Below are positions 39,789 through 48,066 of a DNA stretch of 64,000 nucleotides, one piece after another. The stretch is taken from NCBI GenBank assembly GCA_902773665.1, contig CACYFF010000001.1, forward strand, positions 115,204 through 179,203. Direction: 5' to 3'. The stretch is from an uncultured Eubacteriales bacterium. Lineage in GTDB: Bacteria > Bacillota > Clostridia > Peptostreptococcales > Anaerovoracaceae. The stretch's first letter is position 1; every line of letters starts with the position of its first letter. The translations under genes were made by a program, and so were the position numbers. The notes below the pieces were generated by a model. That model was not told where the DNA came from. It did no database searches and was given only the letters and a program-made list of their open reading frames with translations.

Positions 39789-41534
39789 TTATTCCATCGC
39801 GTCCAGGATGTTGGCGAGGAAGACGGAAGCCTCTGCGCGGGTCACGAGGTTGCCCGGCTTAAACGTGCCGTCGGAATAGCCGCCGACGATGTTCGCCTTG
39901 GCCAGTCTCTCGATCTCAGGCGCGAACACGTGACCATCGATGTCGCTGAGCGTCGCTTCCTGCTTGTCCTTGTAAGAGTCGTCTGTCAGCGTATGCGCGA
40001 AGTAGAAGGCCATCTGGCCGCGGTTGACGGGCTGGTTCTCCTGGCCCTTGAACAGGCCGGGATCGGTAAAGGTCTCGGCGGGCACGATGCCTTCCGCCAC
40101 GCAGTAATCCTCGTAGGTCTGATACCAGGCTGCGCCGGCCTTCTGATGGGCTGCGAAGTCGTAGTTATCGCCCTTCTGCTTGCTGTGCAGCTGGGCGACC
40201 ATCACCATGATCTGGGCGTGGGTCAGCTGCGCGGTCGGGCTGTACTTGTCTGCGCTGGTGCCGCCGACGATCTTGTTGTCGTAAGCTTTCTGCAGATATC
40301 CCGCGTACCAGGCGTTGTCGGGAACGTCCGTAAAGATGTTCTTGACGTCCTTCGCTGCTTCCGGGTCATCCTTGAAGAACAGCGTTACGATCTCGCCGCC
40401 CTTGATGGCAAAGGCGTGATCCTCATAGGCGCGGGTGATGTCGTCGTAGGTGCAGGGAACGACTTCGTTGTTGTACTTGTCGACCATGCCGTACTTGTAG
40501 TCGAACTGAGCCGCGTGACCGACGGAGAAGAGACCGGCGCCGTAACCGCAGGCATCTTCGTACTGGAACGGGATCGCTGTCTTTCCGTCGACATCGATAT
40601 AGCCATAGCGGCCGTCCATGTTCTGGACATAGGCGTAGCCGTCCCGGAACATGCTGGCGCTGAGATAGCTGCAGGGAATAACGAGCTTTCCGGACTTGTC
40701 GAAATAACCGAACTCAAGGCCGGTCTTGCTTGCGACCATGGCCCGGCCGGAAGCGAAGTTATACCAATCAGAGTATTTGGCGGAGTCGATGGAGACCTTC
40801 AGATTGCCATTCAGGTCTATCCAGCCGGCGGCGTCGTAGATGGTATCCAGGTCGTTGCCCGTCCACTGCCCATGGTATTTGCTGAAGGCGATCAGGCCAT
40901 CGTTCAGACTGGTGATGGTGGTTCCCGGCGAATCCGCCTTGGGAGACAGGGGCTCCATTCCCAGCTTTGCTTTCAGGGTAAGATCTTTAAAATCGATGAA
41001 GTAGGCGTTCAATGCCCCTTCATTGGTCTCCACGATCGCCGTCAGATAACCGTCGTTTCCGAAATAAACGGTGTGAGGATAGACATAGTCGTCTGCAGAC
41101 AGTCTGTCGTAGTACCGGATCAGTTCGGTAAGATACTGCACTTCCTTGCCGTCGAGCGAGAAGATCAGGTAATCCTCATGGCTGCTGCCGCCATCTTTCG
41201 GCGTGACCATCGCCGGCTGCAGGTCGACGATGTAATTGCCGCTTCCGGCATAGGCGTAGGACCCTCCCATCATCTCGGGATCGTCATCCTTTGCTGTCCG
41301 GAACACAGGCACGTTGCCGTTCGGTGCGATGACGCCCTTGGAGATCAGTTTGCCGTTGCCGTCCATGGTCCGGAAGCTAGCGAAGCCGTTGTCCATCATG
41401 GAGATATAAGCGGCTTTTACGCCGGTTGGTAATTCGGTATAGGTTTTGAGGGGTGACCCGGCAAAGACTGCCGCCGGCACGAGGCTCAGGCACAGCGCCA
41501 ATGCAAGGCACAGGGTTAGGAGTCGCTTGTTCAT
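39789..41534 (-). CDS. secreted SLH-domain protein with WG-repeat propeller
   Basis: 581 residues from ATG at 41534 (AGGAGG upstream). A signal peptide (about 1-25, MNKRLLTLCLALALCLS) is followed by WG-like repeats, for example RYGYIDVDGKTAIPFQYED and KYGMVDKYNNEVVPCTYDD near 270-340. The C-terminal 180 residues carry three S-layer homology modules (IFTDVPDNAWYAGYL, FKGQENQPVNRGQMA, LSDIDGHVFAPEIERL then GTFKPGNLVTRAE). SLH modules bind pyruvylated wall polymers, so the protein sits on the cell surface. Ligand of the repeat part unknown. Confidence 0.88.
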   Translation of the reverse strand: MNKRLLTLCLALALCLSLVPAAVFAGSPLKTYTELPTGVKAAYISMMDNGFASFRTMDGNGKLISKGVIAPNGNVPVFRTAKDDDPEMMGGSYAYAGSGNYIVDLQPAMVTPKDGGSSHEDYLIFSLDGKEVQYLTELIRYYDRLSADDYVYPHTVYFGNDGYLTAIVETNEGALNAYFIDFKDLTLKAKLGMEPLSPKADSPGTTITSLNDGLIAFSKYHGQWTGNDLDTIYDAAGWIDLNGNLKVSIDSAKYSDWYNFASGRAMVASKTGLEFGYFDKSGKLVIPCSYLSASMFRDGYAYVQNMDGRYGYIDVDGKTAIPFQYEDACGYGAGLFSVGHAAQFDYKYGMVDKYNNEVVPCTYDDITRAYEDHAFAIKGGEIVTLFFKDDPEAAKDVKNIFTDVPDNAWYAGYLQKAYDNKIVGGTSADKYSPTAQLTHAQIMVMVAQLHSKQKGDNYDFAAHQKAGAAWYQTYEDYCVAEGIVPAETFTDPGLFKGQENQPVNRGQMAFYFAHTLTDDSYKDKQEATLSDIDGHVFAPEIERLAKANIVGGYSDGTFKPGNLVTRAEASVFLANILDAME

Positions 41535-41590
41535 GATTACCTCCTGAAAATAGTTCAGAAAATAAATAGATGCGTTTCCTTTATTATAAA

Positions 41591-41618
41591 GCAAAATGCC
41601 GCACATGGGCGGCATTTT
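41591..41618 (-). terminator. terminator-like hairpin after the MarR gene
   Basis: Stem AAAATGCCGC / GCGGCATTTT with a 6-base loop, 19 bases after the MarR stop. It is symmetric, but the minus-strand gene is the one ending there. Confidence 0.6.
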
Positions 41619-41636
41619 CTGGCAATTCGCCGAAGT

Positions 41637-42179
41637 TTATTCTTCTTTTGCTGTTGCTTCCGGCTTTTCCAGCAGCTTATCCAGCAGGGCGATGAGAGTG
41701 TCCTTCTCTGCTTCTGTGAGTTTGCTGCAGAATTCCTCCGCTGCCTTGCGGCGGTCGTCCTGGACCTCCCAGGCTCTGGCCTTCCCTTTTTCCGTCAGAA
41801 CGATGAGCGTAGAGCGCTTGTCCTCCGGGTTTGCGACCCGTTCCAGATAGCGGTCCGCCTCCAGCGCGTCGATCTGCTCGGACAGCGAAGACGGCCGGAT
41901 GCCGAGATTCTCCGCGATATCCTTCTGGCGGAGGCCGGTCTCCCCGGCTTCCAGGACGTTCAGCAGAACGATCTCCCGGGGCATCGCCCGTTCGTCCTCC
42001 GGCCCTCTGCGGGGCGGCATGCCCATCGGTCCTCTCGGGCCGGGGCCCATCATGCCGCCGTGGGGTCCGCCCATACCTCTGGGAGGCCGGGGTCCGACAC
42101 CCAGGCTGCGGCGCGTCCGGTGGCCCGCTCTGCGCAGTTTTTCCATCAAGATCTGATCCTTTGTCAATAAATATTTCAT
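41637..42179 (-). CDS. MarR family transcriptional regulator with Gly/Pro/Arg-rich N-terminal segment
   Basis: 180 residues. Residues 70-165 form a winged-helix MarR domain: LRQKDIAENLGIRPSSLSEQ (recognition helix), LEADRYLERVANPEDKRS (wing, with the typical DKR) and a C-terminal dimer helix. Residues 20-65 form a low-complexity stretch rich in Gly, Pro, Met and Arg (GGPHGGMMGPGPRGP) that MarR proteins usually lack. It is downstream of a DUF3048 lipoprotein gene and cobS. The target is unknown. Confidence 0.87.
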   Translation of the reverse strand: MKYLLTKDQILMEKLRRAGHRTRRSLGVGPRPPRGMGGPHGGMMGPGPRGPMGMPPRRGPEDERAMPREIVLLNVLEAGETGLRQKDIAENLGIRPSSLSEQIDALEADRYLERVANPEDKRSTLIVLTEKGKARAWEVQDDRRKAAEEFCSKLTEAEKDTLIALLDKLLEKPEATAKEE

Positions 42180-42203
42180 AACCGAACTATTTTTTTATTT
42201 CTT

Positions 42204-43349
42204 TTATTCGTATCCCATGGTGCTTACATAGGGATTGATGATGCAGATGTAGGTCTTGCCGGGCATCCAGCGCAGATCCCAGCCATTGGCCATCTTGTAC
42301 TCGAAGGGGTCGTCCTTGGTGTTTCTGGCCCAGGTGATGTCCACTGCCTTGCCGCCGCAGAAGTAGGTGCCGGTGCCGCCGCCGGTGGTGGCGACCCGCA
42401 GTCTGCCCACATTGTCCAGCACCTGGCTGGTGGTGTTCAGCACGAGCACGTTCGTAACGCCCACCTGCTCTTCGGTGTTGCCGTCGATGTATTCCTGTCC
42501 GTGGCCCTCGATCATGTACAGGCTGCTCTCGGGGTCATACGTAAAGACGTCCGTCTTGTAGTTGGAGAAGCGCACCGTGACGGAGTTGGCATCCACGCCG
42601 AACTTCGCCGCGTTCTCGTTGTTGAACTTGATCGGCGCATGATAGCCTTCGTTGTGTTCCAGCCGGTAGTTGGAGTCCGCCACGAACTTCAGGATGTTCT
42701 CGCCGCTGGTGAGCAGGGAGTGCTCGTAGCCGCGGTTTGCCATTCTCCACTGGTCGCGCCAGAAGATGCTGGCATCCCAGCCGCCGCGCACGCCGTCGAA
42801 GTGGGTGGTCTTCCAGGCGCTCAGGTCGTAATAGGCCTCTTCGCTGCCGCCCGCGTGGATGATGATGGCGTCGTAGCCCAGCGCCAGCTCGATGTAGTAG
42901 GGCCGGATGGAACGGATGCTGCCCAGGGTGCCCACGCCTTCCATGGTCGCAAACAGGGCCTCCATACGAGTGATGCCGCCCTCCGCGCAGACTTCATAGA
43001 TGATGTCCGCCTGGCTCACGCCCAGCTGGGGCAGCGCCTCGCGCTTATTGTTCAGCATAACGGCGTAGGGCCGCAGCTTCGTAATGTCCGACATCGTCCG
43101 CTCGCCGGACAGCGGATTGTAGTAGTAGACCGGTTTGGGTTTGGCCGGGTCAACGGCGGGAGGCAGCTCCGCCTCCTGTTCCCCTTCTCCTTCTTCGCCC
43201 GCTTCGCCTTCCGCCGGCTCCTCCGTTTCGGAGCCGGGCTGCAGATCGCCGGGATCGATGGTATCGTCTCCGCTCGAACAGCCGGTGAACACAAGGCCTG
43301 CGGCAAGCGCCAGGATCAAAAGAACGGCCAATACAGATTTCTTTTTCAT
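42204..43349 (-). CDS. DUF3048 (YerB-like) lipoprotein
   Basis: 381 residues from ATG at 43349. Lipoprotein signal with lipobox LVFTGC (Cys25), then an acidic low-complexity linker (about 30-65). The DUF3048 domain begins near 70: PLSGERTM, RPYAVMLNNKREALPQLGVSQADIIYE (split around 90-116) and ITRMEALFATMEG. The C-terminal DUF3048_C part includes GTGTYFCGGKAVDITW. Surface lipoprotein of unknown activity. The start overlaps the cobS stop by 4 bases (ATGA), though no cobalamin link is known for this family. Confidence 0.9.
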   Translation of the reverse strand: MKKKSVLAVLLILALAAGLVFTGCSSGDDTIDPGDLQPGSETEEPAEGEAGEEGEGEQEAELPPAVDPAKPKPVYYYNPLSGERTMSDITKLRPYAVMLNNKREALPQLGVSQADIIYEVCAEGGITRMEALFATMEGVGTLGSIRSIRPYYIELALGYDAIIIHAGGSEEAYYDLSAWKTTHFDGVRGGWDASIFWRDQWRMANRGYEHSLLTSGENILKFVADSNYRLEHNEGYHAPIKFNNENAAKFGVDANSVTVRFSNYKTDVFTYDPESSLYMIEGHGQEYIDGNTEEQVGVTNVLVLNTTSQVLDNVGRLRVATTGGGTGTYFCGGKAVDITWARNTKDDPFEYKMANGWDLRWMPGKTYICIINPYVSTMGYE

Positions 43350-44077
43350 AGCAACCCCCTTGCAGAAAACACGACGCAAACGAACAGGAATATCAGTTGG
43401 GAGACTTCGCAGGCGAGGCCCAGGATGTCTCCGGTAATGCCGCCTAAGATATGTTTGACCCGCAGAACGAGCGCCACGCAGGCAAACAGCGTAATGACCG
43501 CAGCGATGCCGACGGGGATCCCCAGGGCAAAACCGGCAGCGATGCACAGCAGCGCGTCAAAGGCCAGAACACCTTTTGTGGCGTTTTGGCAGAACAGCTC
43601 CGCCATGCCCTTGGCGCGGATGTAAGGCGCCCAGTTGGAGGAGAGTGCCGGGGTCACCTTGCCGACCACCGGAAACAGCAGCACCGCCTGCCAGGGCGCG
43701 TAGCTCAGCAGGATGAGGTAGGCCGCCGACGCCGCGATGAGCCCCAGAACGCCGAAACTGCCGCTGCGGGAATCCTTCATGATCTCCAGCATCCGCTCGG
43801 GATCGCGGGCGGAGAACAGGGCGTCGCAGGAATCGCCCAGGCCATCCATGTGGATGCCGCCGGTGATCAACAGATAGGCGAGAAAGATCAGCAGCGCCAC
43901 GACCGGCATGGGCAGCCAGCGGGAAAGCTGGAAGACGCACCAAAGCAGACCTCCGCTCACCGCGCCGACGAAGGGCAGCAGCGGAATGCCTTTTACATAG
44001 CGCTCTTCCGTATATTCGATTTGCGGCACCGGGATCCGCGTGAAGAATCCCAGCATTAAAAGGAAGGATCGGAACAT
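43346..44077 (-). CDS. cobS: adenosylcobinamide-GDP ribazoletransferase (cobalamin synthase)
   Basis: 243 residues, six or seven membrane segments. FFTRIPVPQIEYTEE near the start, GGIHMDGLGDSCDAL (near 77, acidic metal site) and DSRSGSFGVLGL (near 100) mark CobS. It joins alpha-ribazole-5'-P to adenosylcobinamide-GDP, the last step of nucleotide-loop assembly. cobT and cobU, which act before it, lie 2.9 kb away at 46436-48057, separated by nitroreductase and serpin genes. A long palindrome lies in its 5' leader. Confidence 0.93.
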   Translation of the reverse strand: MFRSFLLMLGFFTRIPVPQIEYTEERYVKGIPLLPFVGAVSGGLLWCVFQLSRWLPMPVVALLIFLAYLLITGGIHMDGLGDSCDALFSARDPERMLEIMKDSRSGSFGVLGLIAASAAYLILLSYAPWQAVLLFPVVGKVTPALSSNWAPYIRAKGMAELFCQNATKGVLAFDALLCIAAGFALGIPVGIAAVITLFACVALVLRVKHILGGITGDILGLACEVSQLIFLFVCVVFSARGLL

Positions 44078-44092
44078 ATATTGCTTAAAGCA

Positions 44093-44222
44093 CGCTTCGG
44101 GGTCCTGTCGGCCAACACATCCTCATCTTCGCTCATTCGCTTGGCCGCGACGGGAGCAAACTCGGTTGTCGCGGCGCCCGCTCAATCGCTCGATGAGCCT
44201 CTTTGGCCGCCACCCCTTCGCT
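44093..44222. repeat. 130-bp imperfect palindrome, element B
   Basis: The ends cgcttcggggtcctgtcggccaa and ttggccgccaccccttcgc are complementary at their core (ggggt, cggccaa), and the inner parts pair through ctcatc and gcggccgcgac-type segments, with a small loop around 44150-44165. It is placed in the leader of cobS, between the divergent cobS and nitroreductase genes. The conserved cobalamin riboswitch box GCCACTG is not found, so it is not a B12 riboswitch by that test. Confidence 0.55.
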
Positions 44223-44269
44223 TTTTACTTCTATGCATTTATTATACAATGCAAAGGCCTCTTTTGCAT

Positions 44270-44298
44270 TTGCATTTTGGGACCAAAGGGCAGATAAT
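44270..44298 (+). promoter_or_regulatory. promoter of the nitroreductase gene
   Basis: TTGCAT (44270-44275), 17-bp spacer, GATAAT (44293-44298), 42 bases before ATG. Confidence 0.65.
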
Positions 44299-44339
44299 GG
44301 ACAGGTAGAAATTATCCGTTACAGACAAGGAGAGACAGA

Positions 44340-44867
44340 ATGGAATTCAAGAAACTGATTGAGACCCGCCGCAGCGTGCGCGCTTACGCGGAAGCGGCAT
44401 CCAAAGAAGATATCGAAGCGATCCTCACCCTGGCGCAGCAGGCGCCTTCCTGGAAGAACGGCCAGCCGTCCAGATGCTATGCGGTCGTGACCCCGGAAAA
44501 GGTAAAGGAAGTGCAGGAAACGTGCCTGCCGTCCTTTAACGCCAACAGCTCTGCCGGCGCATCCCTCATCGTGACGACCTTCGTAAGAAATTTGTCCGGC
44601 TTCGGACCGGAAGGCCCTGCCAACAAGGCCGGTAACTACTGGGGCGCCTACGATCTGGGACTCCACGACGCCTATCTCGTTCTGGCGGCATCCGACCTGG
44701 GCTTCGACACCCTCATCATGGGCATCCGCGATGCCGAAGCGCTCAAGGCAGCCTTAAGCATCCCCGAAGAGGAAGAAGTGATGGCCGTCATCGCCGTCGG
44801 CAAGCGCGCCAAGGAACCCGGCAGCAGACCCCGTAAGGCAGTAGAGGAAGTCGCAAAGTTCTTCTAA
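44340..44867 (+). CDS. nitroreductase family protein
   Basis: 175 residues. N-terminal IETRRSVRAY and NGQPSRCYAVV are the FMN phosphate/ring contacts of the family, and MGIRDAE near 127 with the C-terminal GKRAKEPGSRPRK completes the pattern. It is an FMN flavoprotein using NAD(P)H; the physiological substrate is unknown. The short form fits clostridial stand-alone proteins. AAGGAGAG lies 6 bases before ATG. It ends before the second REP-like palindrome. Confidence 0.9.
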   Translation: MEFKKLIETRRSVRAYAEAASKEDIEAILTLAQQAPSWKNGQPSRCYAVVTPEKVKEVQETCLPSFNANSSAGASLIVTTFVRNLSGFGPEGPANKAGNYWGAYDLGLHDAYLVLAASDLGFDTLIMGIRDAEALKAALSIPEEEEVMAVIAVGKRAKEPGSRPRKAVEEVAKFF

Positions 44868-44878
44868 TCCAAAAACAC

Positions 44879-44948
44879 AAAACGGGGACGGTTCTTTGTC
44901 TCAGCAGTGCAGCACTGCATCAGTGAGATAAAGAACCGTCCCCGTTTT
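44879..44948. terminator. REP-like palindrome, copy 2 (bidirectional terminator)
   Basis: 25-base arms (core cggggacggttctttgtctca) with one G-T pair, 20-base loop, flanked by A-runs and T-runs. It separates convergent nitroreductase and serpin genes. Closely related to the copy at 10559-10628; the arms differ at a few positions with compensating changes that keep pairing. Confidence 0.85.
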
Positions 44949-44955
44949 TTCGTCT

Positions 44956-46374
44956 TTATAACTGATTGACTACGCCGTAGAACAGCGGCAGGCCGTCGAT
45001 GCCCATCAGGGCAAACAGGAAGGGCCGGTCCAGTTTAAATTCTACGCGTTCATCGGGCGGCATTGCCGTGCCGCAGTACATCATCGCGGTAAAGGCCGCC
45101 GCTTCGCAGCCTTCCTCGTCCACTTTGACCCGGGCATCGTGGGTGGCGCTGCCGATAAAGACGCCGTCCATGTCTGTCAGGTTGGAGAAGTCCGCCTTGT
45201 TCGTGAACATGCTGCCGGCGCCCAGTGCCGTCAGTTTTTCCGCCAGATCCATGTCCGCTTCCACGTCGAATTTAGGCACCGCCATATCGATCTTCAGGAA
45301 CGTGCTTTCCGCCCCCTTTGCGCCGCCGGAGAGCACGAAATCCATGGCTTCGCCGCTCTTCAGCAGGTCTGCGGGGGTCACGCCTTCGTCTGGCAGCAGC
45401 AGCCACATGCTGCCTGCATCTTCAAAGGGCAGGCTGACTGCAGCAAAATGCTCGCTGTAGAAATACTGCCCGGTGCTCGAACGGTGCATAAAGTCCGCAT
45501 CCTTGTCCGAAACTGCCCCGTGGAAGGTCTCCGTATAGGTGTTCGCATCCTGGAACTGGTCGCTCCACTTGCCGGAGAAGTAGACGGTCGTGGCCAGGGC
45601 CATGATGGTCTGCGGATCGAAATCCGGCAGGTTTTCCACCGCATCCTGCAGCAGGCCGCCGGTGTTGTCGTTCAGCCAGCTCTTGAAGGCCGCCGAATAC
45701 GCCGGATCCGTCATGCCGCCCCGGAACGTGGAGGCAAAATAATCGTCCGCCAGAGTCTGGACTGTCTGCTCTTTGAACGGTACATCCTGGTTCATCCACA
45801 GAGAAGCCGCCAGTTTGCTGGTGGCTGCGCCGTCGTCGATATAGTTGGCCGTCCAGAGCTTATTCGCCAGTTCCCGGCAGTCCTCGATGGAGGAAACGCC
45901 CAGCAGATCCAGCAGTTCCGCACGGGTCTGCCCATCTGCGGTCTCAGCGACCATCGCCAGCGCCAGCCAGATGTTGACCGGCGAGCAGACCGCATTCTTC
46001 CCCGCTTCCTTCGGCGTCAGGAAGGTTTCCGTCGTCTTCTTTAAGTAGGCATCCAGCTTGCCCGGATAGCTCTGGGCCGCGTCTCTTCTCGCCTGCACCC
46101 CTTCGTTCCAGGCGGTCCAGGCGGCGTCGAACCCATCGGAATCGAACAGGCCGTCCTCTCCGGCAAAGGACATCTCATCCGGATAAGGCGCCATTTCCGG
46201 CAGCACCGGCTCTGCTAAAGCATAGGAGCTGGTCTCTGTAACTGCCGGCTTTTCCTTCGGGCCTGTGCCGCTGCCGGTCGGATCGGTATCCTCTGCGTCC
46301 ACCGTGGCACAGCTGCAGGCACCGAAAGCCAGCAGAACGGCCAGGCCTGCGCTCAACACTTTTTTCATGATCAT
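44956..46374 (-). CDS. serpin family protease inhibitor, lipoprotein
   Basis: 472 residues from ATG at 46374 (AAAGGGG before it; a frame start 18 bases upstream lacks a site). Signal peptide with lipobox-like AFGACSC near 20-26, then a low-complexity linker. The serpin fold follows: SPVNIWLALAMVAETADGQT (near 133), then WSDQFQ, and near the C-terminus the hinge VKVDEEGCEAAAFTA, reactive loop, and FKLDRPFLFALM. Small alanines in the hinge suit loop insertion, so inhibition is likely. Bacterial serpins may protect gut anaerobes from host or rival proteases. The P1 residue is not certain. Confidence 0.9.
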   Translation of the reverse strand: MIMKKVLSAGLAVLLAFGACSCATVDAEDTDPTGSGTGPKEKPAVTETSSYALAEPVLPEMAPYPDEMSFAGEDGLFDSDGFDAAWTAWNEGVQARRDAAQSYPGKLDAYLKKTTETFLTPKEAGKNAVCSPVNIWLALAMVAETADGQTRAELLDLLGVSSIEDCRELANKLWTANYIDDGAATSKLAASLWMNQDVPFKEQTVQTLADDYFASTFRGGMTDPAYSAAFKSWLNDNTGGLLQDAVENLPDFDPQTIMALATTVYFSGKWSDQFQDANTYTETFHGAVSDKDADFMHRSSTGQYFYSEHFAAVSLPFEDAGSMWLLLPDEGVTPADLLKSGEAMDFVLSGGAKGAESTFLKIDMAVPKFDVEADMDLAEKLTALGAGSMFTNKADFSNLTDMDGVFIGSATHDARVKVDEEGCEAAAFTAMMYCGTAMPPDERVEFKLDRPFLFALMGIDGLPLFYGVVNQL

Positions 46375-46403
46375 AGTAAAATCCCCTTTCACCCTGATAG
46401 ACA

Positions 46404-46432
46404 GAAAAAGACCGCGCTGCGTCGCGCGGATC
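46404..46432 (-). terminator. intrinsic terminator after cobU
   Basis: Minus-strand stem CCGCGC / GCGCGG (extended by weaker pairs) followed by TCTTTTTC, directly after the cobU stop. Confidence 0.75.
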
Positions 46433-46435
46433 TTC

Positions 46436-46984
46436 CTATTTTATCTGCATCGGAATGCCGCAGACGGAAAAGTACACGTGGTCCGCGAGGGCTGCCGCAT
46501 GGCAGTTGATGCGTCCCAGCGCATCCCGGTAGAGCCGGGAAACTTTTGTAGCAGGTACCAAGCCGTCTCCCACCTCGTTCGTCACCATCACCAGATCCAC
46601 GTTGACCGCGTTGCAGAGCTCCGCCAGAGCCGTCAGCTCCGCTTTCACCTTTTCTTCTGCCGCGTCCGCCTCTTCCTGTTTCGGGTCATCCCAATCGGCG
46701 ATCGTGCCAAAATACGTGTTATCCAGAAGAAAGCCCACACAGTCCAGCAGCACAGCCTTTTCCGCGCCCAGGGAGATGCGGTCCAGGTTCTGCCAGCGCT
46801 CCTCCGTGCGCCAGTTTTCCGGGCGCCGGGCGCGATGCCGCCGGATGCGGTCGTCCATTTCGCCGTCGGTGTTGGTCGCCGTAGCGATATACAAAACCGG
46901 TCCGCCAGCCGCCTTTTCCGCCACCAGTTTTTCCGCAAAATCGCTCTTGCCGCTTCTCGCGCCGCCGGTCACAAGGGTAATCAT
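46436..46984 (-). CDS. cobU: adenosylcobinamide kinase / adenosylcobinamide-phosphate guanylyltransferase
   Basis: 182 residues from ATG at 46984. Walker A TGGARSGKSDFAE (about 6-18), YIATATNTDGEMDDRI near 33 with the RHRARRP loop, DCVGFLLDN near 85, and VTNEVGDGLVP near 122 identify CobU. It phosphorylates adenosylcobinamide and transfers GMP to it. The start overlaps the cobT stop by 4 bases (ATGA). Confidence 0.94.
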   Translation of the reverse strand: MITLVTGGARSGKSDFAEKLVAEKAAGGPVLYIATATNTDGEMDDRIRRHRARRPENWRTEERWQNLDRISLGAEKAVLLDCVGFLLDNTYFGTIADWDDPKQEEADAAEEKVKAELTALAELCNAVNVDLVMVTNEVGDGLVPATKVSRLYRDALGRINCHAAALADHVYFSVCGIPMQIK

Positions 46985-48057
46985 TTCTCGTCCTTTCTGA
47001 TATCGATGCGGTAGGTCTCGTCCATGGCCTCCTGGGCGAAGGTGTGCATGTTCCGCATCATGGCGCAGGCCGACCCCACGATGTGGAAGGCCAGCGGGCA
47101 GCCGGTGCCTTCGCCGAGCCGCATGCGCATATCTAGAATGGGCTCCAGGCCCAGTTCCTTCATAATATAGGCGTAGGCGGGCTCCGCCGAGGCGTGGGAA
47201 GCGAACATGAAATCCGCGCACGCAGGATTCAGCCGCGCCGCGCACAGCGCTGCCAAAGAACTGATGACCCCGTCGATCACCATGGGGATGCGGTAATAGG
47301 CCGCGCCGATGTAGCAGCCGGTGAGGGCCGCGATGTCGAAGCCGCCCACCTTCGCGATAACGTCGATGGGATCGGTCGGATCGGGCTTGTTCAGGGCCAA
47401 CGCAGCCTGGATCACTTCTTTTTTATGCACCAGGCCTTCGTCTGTCAGACCGCCGCCTTTGCCGACCACTTCATCTGCGGAAAGACCCGTAAGCGCCATG
47501 CAGCAGGCGCTGGTGGAGCTGGTGTTGCCGATGCCCATCTCGCCGTTGCCCAGCAGCTCGTAACCTTCTTCCTTGCAGATCCGCACCATGTCGATGCCGG
47601 TCAAAATGCCCTGAATGGCCTGCTCCCGGGTCATCGCCGGGCCCTTGGCGAAGTTGTTGGTGCCGTCTGCGATGTGCCGGTCGATCACCAGGGGGCAGTC
47701 CACCCGGCCCTTGACGCCGATATCCACCACCTTGAGATCCGCGCCCGCATAGGCCGCCAGCACGCCGACACCGGACACGCCTTCCGCGATATTTTTCGTG
47801 TGATTGCGGGTCATCTCCTGGGGCGTGCCGGCCACGCCCTCCTCGACGACGCCGTTGTCCGCTGCAAACACCAGCATGCAGCGCTTTTCCGCTGTGTTGA
47901 GCACCTTGCCGGTGATGCCGGCCATCTTGACGGCCATGGTCTCCAGCCGTCCGAGACTGCCCAGAGGCTTCAGCAGTCCGTCGTTGCGCTTTTTCGCCGC
48001 TTCGACCGCATCCCGGTCCGCGCCGGTAATGCCGCTCAGATAATCGTTCAGGGTCAT
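46981..48057 (-). CDS. cobT: nicotinate-nucleotide:dimethylbenzimidazole phosphoribosyltransferase
   Basis: 358 residues. LLKPLGSLGRLE (about 28-39), VFAADNGVVEEGVA (near 65), GEMGIGNTSS (about 172-181) and the base-binding region fit CobT. It makes alpha-ribazole phosphate, the lower-loop nucleotide used by CobS. It follows the AEC transporter gene by 9 bases, a linkage without known reason. Confidence 0.95.
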   Translation of the reverse strand: MTLNDYLSGITGADRDAVEAAKKRNDGLLKPLGSLGRLETMAVKMAGITGKVLNTAEKRCMLVFAADNGVVEEGVAGTPQEMTRNHTKNIAEGVSGVGVLAAYAGADLKVVDIGVKGRVDCPLVIDRHIADGTNNFAKGPAMTREQAIQGILTGIDMVRICKEEGYELLGNGEMGIGNTSSTSACCMALTGLSADEVVGKGGGLTDEGLVHKKEVIQAALALNKPDPTDPIDVIAKVGGFDIAALTGCYIGAAYYRIPMVIDGVISSLAALCAARLNPACADFMFASHASAEPAYAYIMKELGLEPILDMRMRLGEGTGCPLAFHIVGSACAMMRNMHTFAQEAMDETYRIDIRKDEK

Positions 48058-48066
48058 ACTTACTCC

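Noticed and set aside
44078..44260. Cobalamin riboswitch upstream of cobS
   Set aside because: The conserved GCCACTG box was not found on the minus strand; the region is instead a long palindrome.
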